DNA of 6,138 bases from Chloroflexota bacterium (GTDB taxonomy: Bacteria; Chloroflexota; Dehalococcoidia; SM23-28-2; RBG-16-64-32): NCBI GenBank assembly GCA_022560365.1, contig JADFTG010000079.1, positions 1 through 6,138 of the forward strand, read 5' to 3'. The notes under the pieces are model-generated. The model did not search any database, was not told the DNA's origin, and worked only from the letters and a program-made list of their open reading frames with translations. Shown here in pieces: positions 4,853-6,138 of the stretch (positions are counted from its first letter, which is position 1; the number at the start of each line of letters is the position of its first letter). A program made the position numbers and the translations under genes.

Positions 4853-5526
4853 CAAGCGCCGCGGCGGCGCTCCATCTCCTGCCGCACGAACGGGTTCATC
4901 TGTCTCTCGGCGTCGATGCGCGTCTCTTGCATGTGGCCAGGCAACACTCTGGTCTCGTCCGGCAAGACGAGGAGCTTGTCGATGATGCTCGCCATCTCCT
5001 GGTCGTAGTCGCCGCCGGGCAGGTCCGTGCGACCGATCGAGCCCGCGAAGAGAGTGTCGCCGCTGAAGAGCATGCCGTCGGTGTAGTAGGACAGGCTGCC
5101 GGGCGTGTGCCCCGGCGTATGGATCACCGTCAGCTTCACCCCTTCCACCTCGACGACGTCGCCGTCCTCCGGATGGTAGTCGGGCGTCGGCGGATCCGCC
5201 ACTTCGCGGCCGACGAACATGAGCGCGCTCTTCGCTGCCTGCGCCGCGATCGCGGCCTCGTCACGGTGCATCAGGAACCTGGCGCCGGTCTCGTTCTTGA
5301 TGTCGCCAACGCCCAGAATATGATCGACGTGGGCGTGTGAGTTGGCGATGAGCTTGATCTTGACGCCCATGTCGCGCGCCATCGCCAGGATGTCCTCCGC
5401 CTGGTCGCCCGGGTCGATGCAGATCGCCTCGCCCGTGCGCCGGTTGCCGATCACCCAGCAGTTCTCCTGGAAAACGCCGACGACCATGCCACGCACCATC
5501 AGCTCGGTGACCTGAGGTTCTGCCAT
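4852..5526 (-). CDS. Glyoxalase II-like metallo-beta-lactamase-fold hydrolase
   Basis: A 224-residue cytosolic metallo-hydrolase of the GloB/YcbL type, which typically cleaves thioesters such as S-lactoylglutathione or related thiol adducts. It has the full metal set: HAHVDH (H64, H66, D68, H69), TPGHTPGS (H140), SGDTLF (D157) and LPGH (H198). FQENCWVIG near residue 19 and IDPGD (37-41) are also typical. At 224 residues it lacks the C-terminal helical glutathione-binding domain of full glyoxalase II, so the thiol partner may be another one. After H198 the sequence is MQET, where the family usually has a Gly-Pro turn; this is a small variation. The start at ATG 5526 is 36 bases after the sortase stop, and its stop overlaps the next gene, indicating one operon on the minus strand. 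Confidence 0.92.
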   Translation of the reverse strand: MAEPQVTELMVRGMVVGVFQENCWVIGNRRTGEAICIDPGDQAEDILAMARDMGVKIKLIANSHAHVDHILGVGDIKNETGARFLMHRDEAAIAAQAAKSALMFVGREVADPPTPDYHPEDGDVVEVEGVKLTVIHTPGHTPGSLSYYTDGMLFSGDTLFAGSIGRTDLPGGDYDQEMASIIDKLLVLPDETRVLPGHMQETRIDAERQMNPFVRQEMERRRGA

Positions 5527-5562
5527 GGCCTCAGTCTACCGGACGCACAGCGCGAACGGCGA

Positions 5563-6138
5563 CTAGTTGGCTGCGACCACAGCGCCCGGCGCCGGGGTCA
5601 CCTGGCTGAGTTTGGCCCGAACGATGCGCCGGTCCGAGTATTCGCCACCGAAGGGGCCGCCGGTCGGGGAGTACGTCCCGCCGCACGTGATGACCGTTAT
5701 CGTGTCGTCATCCGTTGGGGCCATCAATGCGAGGGCGTACGGGTCGTCGGGATCGATCAGGAAGTTCTCCTCGACCGTGTAGCTCAGCTCAGCCCCGTCG
5801 TCGGAGCGAAGCAGAATCTGATCGCCATCGCTGAGCTGGTTGAGGTCGTAGAAGACACCAACGCCGCTCCAGGTTACGTGGCCGGCAAGGACGGCGTTGC
5901 TACCGGTACCCGGTTCTGAGGACCAGTTGTACCAGGCCACCTCTTGGCCGTTGCGCGGCACTTCCGGAACGGCGTTAGAGTCCAGGCCGAACGTGTTGAC
6001 CGTCGCGTCGACGCCGATGCGCGGGATGACTAGCTGGAAGGGCGTCGAGCCCAGCGGCGGCACGACGACCGGCGCCGGGGTTGGTGATGGCGCCGGCGCG
6101 CGGTAGCGGTCGAAGATGTGAGCCGGTTCGGCGATGAG
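5563..6138 (-). CDS. Class F-type sortase, N-terminus beyond window
   Basis: Sortases are membrane-anchored cysteine transpeptidases that cut sorting signals and attach proteins to cell-wall or pilin nucleophiles outside the cell. 191 residues are visible. The frame stays open to the window edge, so the GTG at 6063 is not the real start and the signal/anchor segment lies outside. From the edge there is a Pro/Ala-rich linker (residues 14-27), then FQLVIPRIGVDATV (34-47). The catalytic His is in LAGHVTW (H87) and the Cys in ITVITCGG (C152). The Arg is in YSDRRIVRA (R170 or R171). This gives a complete His-Cys-Arg triad, with the compact barrel and the short Cys-to-Arg segment seen in class E/F enzymes. 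No substrate with a sorting signal is in the window. It is upstream of the glyoxalase II-like gene on the same strand. Confidence 0.9.
   Translation of the reverse strand, partial: LIAEPAHIFDRYRAPAPSPTPAPVVVPPLGSTPFQLVIPRIGVDATVNTFGLDSNAVPEVPRNGQEVAWYNWSSEPGTGSNAVLAGHVTWSGVGVFYDLNQLSDGDQILLRSDDGAELSYTVEENFLIDPDDPYALALMAPTDDDTITVITCGGTYSPTGGPFGGEYSDRRIVRAKLSQVTPAPGAVVAAN

Noticed and set aside
5897..6106. Plus-strand frame opposite the sortase
   Set aside because: It is antisense to a sortase with complete His-Cys-Arg triad, and its Thr/Gly/Ser-rich translation carries no motif.
1..6138. CRISPR array, tRNA, rRNA, toxin-antitoxin or defence island
   Set aside because: I saw no regularly spaced repeats, tRNA-like cloverleaf, nuclease/helicase defence gene or small toxin pair on either strand. 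The alpha/beta hydrolase, GNAT and MBL genes look like ordinary metabolism.

Overview
The window is a 6.1-kb stretch of GC-rich, densely packed bacterial DNA. It holds seven intact or probably intact genes, one edge-truncated sortase gene, and one clearly rearranged pseudogene locus. GC-ending codons, short gene spacing, a class F-type sortase, a malate synthase G relic and small conserved hypothetical proteins fit a high-GC Gram-positive or Chloroflexota-like bacterium. That placement is inferred from gene style only; there is no rRNA or marker gene to fix it.

Layout. (1) Positions 2-682 (+) are the middle part of a malate synthase G gene. It breaks off right after the Met-Lys-x-x-x-Trp motif and runs directly into an antisense scrap of an alpha/beta-hydrolase gene. 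That scrap is a 92%-identical copy of the 3' end of the hydrolase gene found about 0.9 kb further on. (2) Positions 705-1328 (-) encode a two-transmembrane potassium-channel-like protein whose selectivity filter reads TVGHSD instead of TVGYGD. (3) An intergenic stretch (1329-1469) holds a possible promoter and inverted repeats. (4) Positions 1470-2836 (-) are a GNAT acetyltransferase followed by the alpha/beta hydrolase, overlapping by ATGA. (5) Diverging from these on the + strand are a DUF167/YggU-family gene, an RNase Z-like metallo-beta-lactamase-fold hydrolase with a strong Shine-Dalgarno site, and a small four-helix membrane protein (to 4571). (6) Converging from the right on the - strand are a class F-type sortase (running off the window), a glyoxalase II-like metallo-beta-lactamase-fold hydrolase and a 94-residue conserved hypothetical protein. 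The last of these shares a CTAG stop palindrome with the membrane protein gene.

Most of the window looks like ordinary housekeeping or accessory metabolism in three short transcription units, and I see no defence system, CRISPR array, tRNA or complete mobile element. The two most notable items are the malate synthase/hydrolase junction, which looks like an illegitimate recombination at about 23 bp of imperfect homology (or an assembly chimera), and the non-canonical filter of the ion channel.
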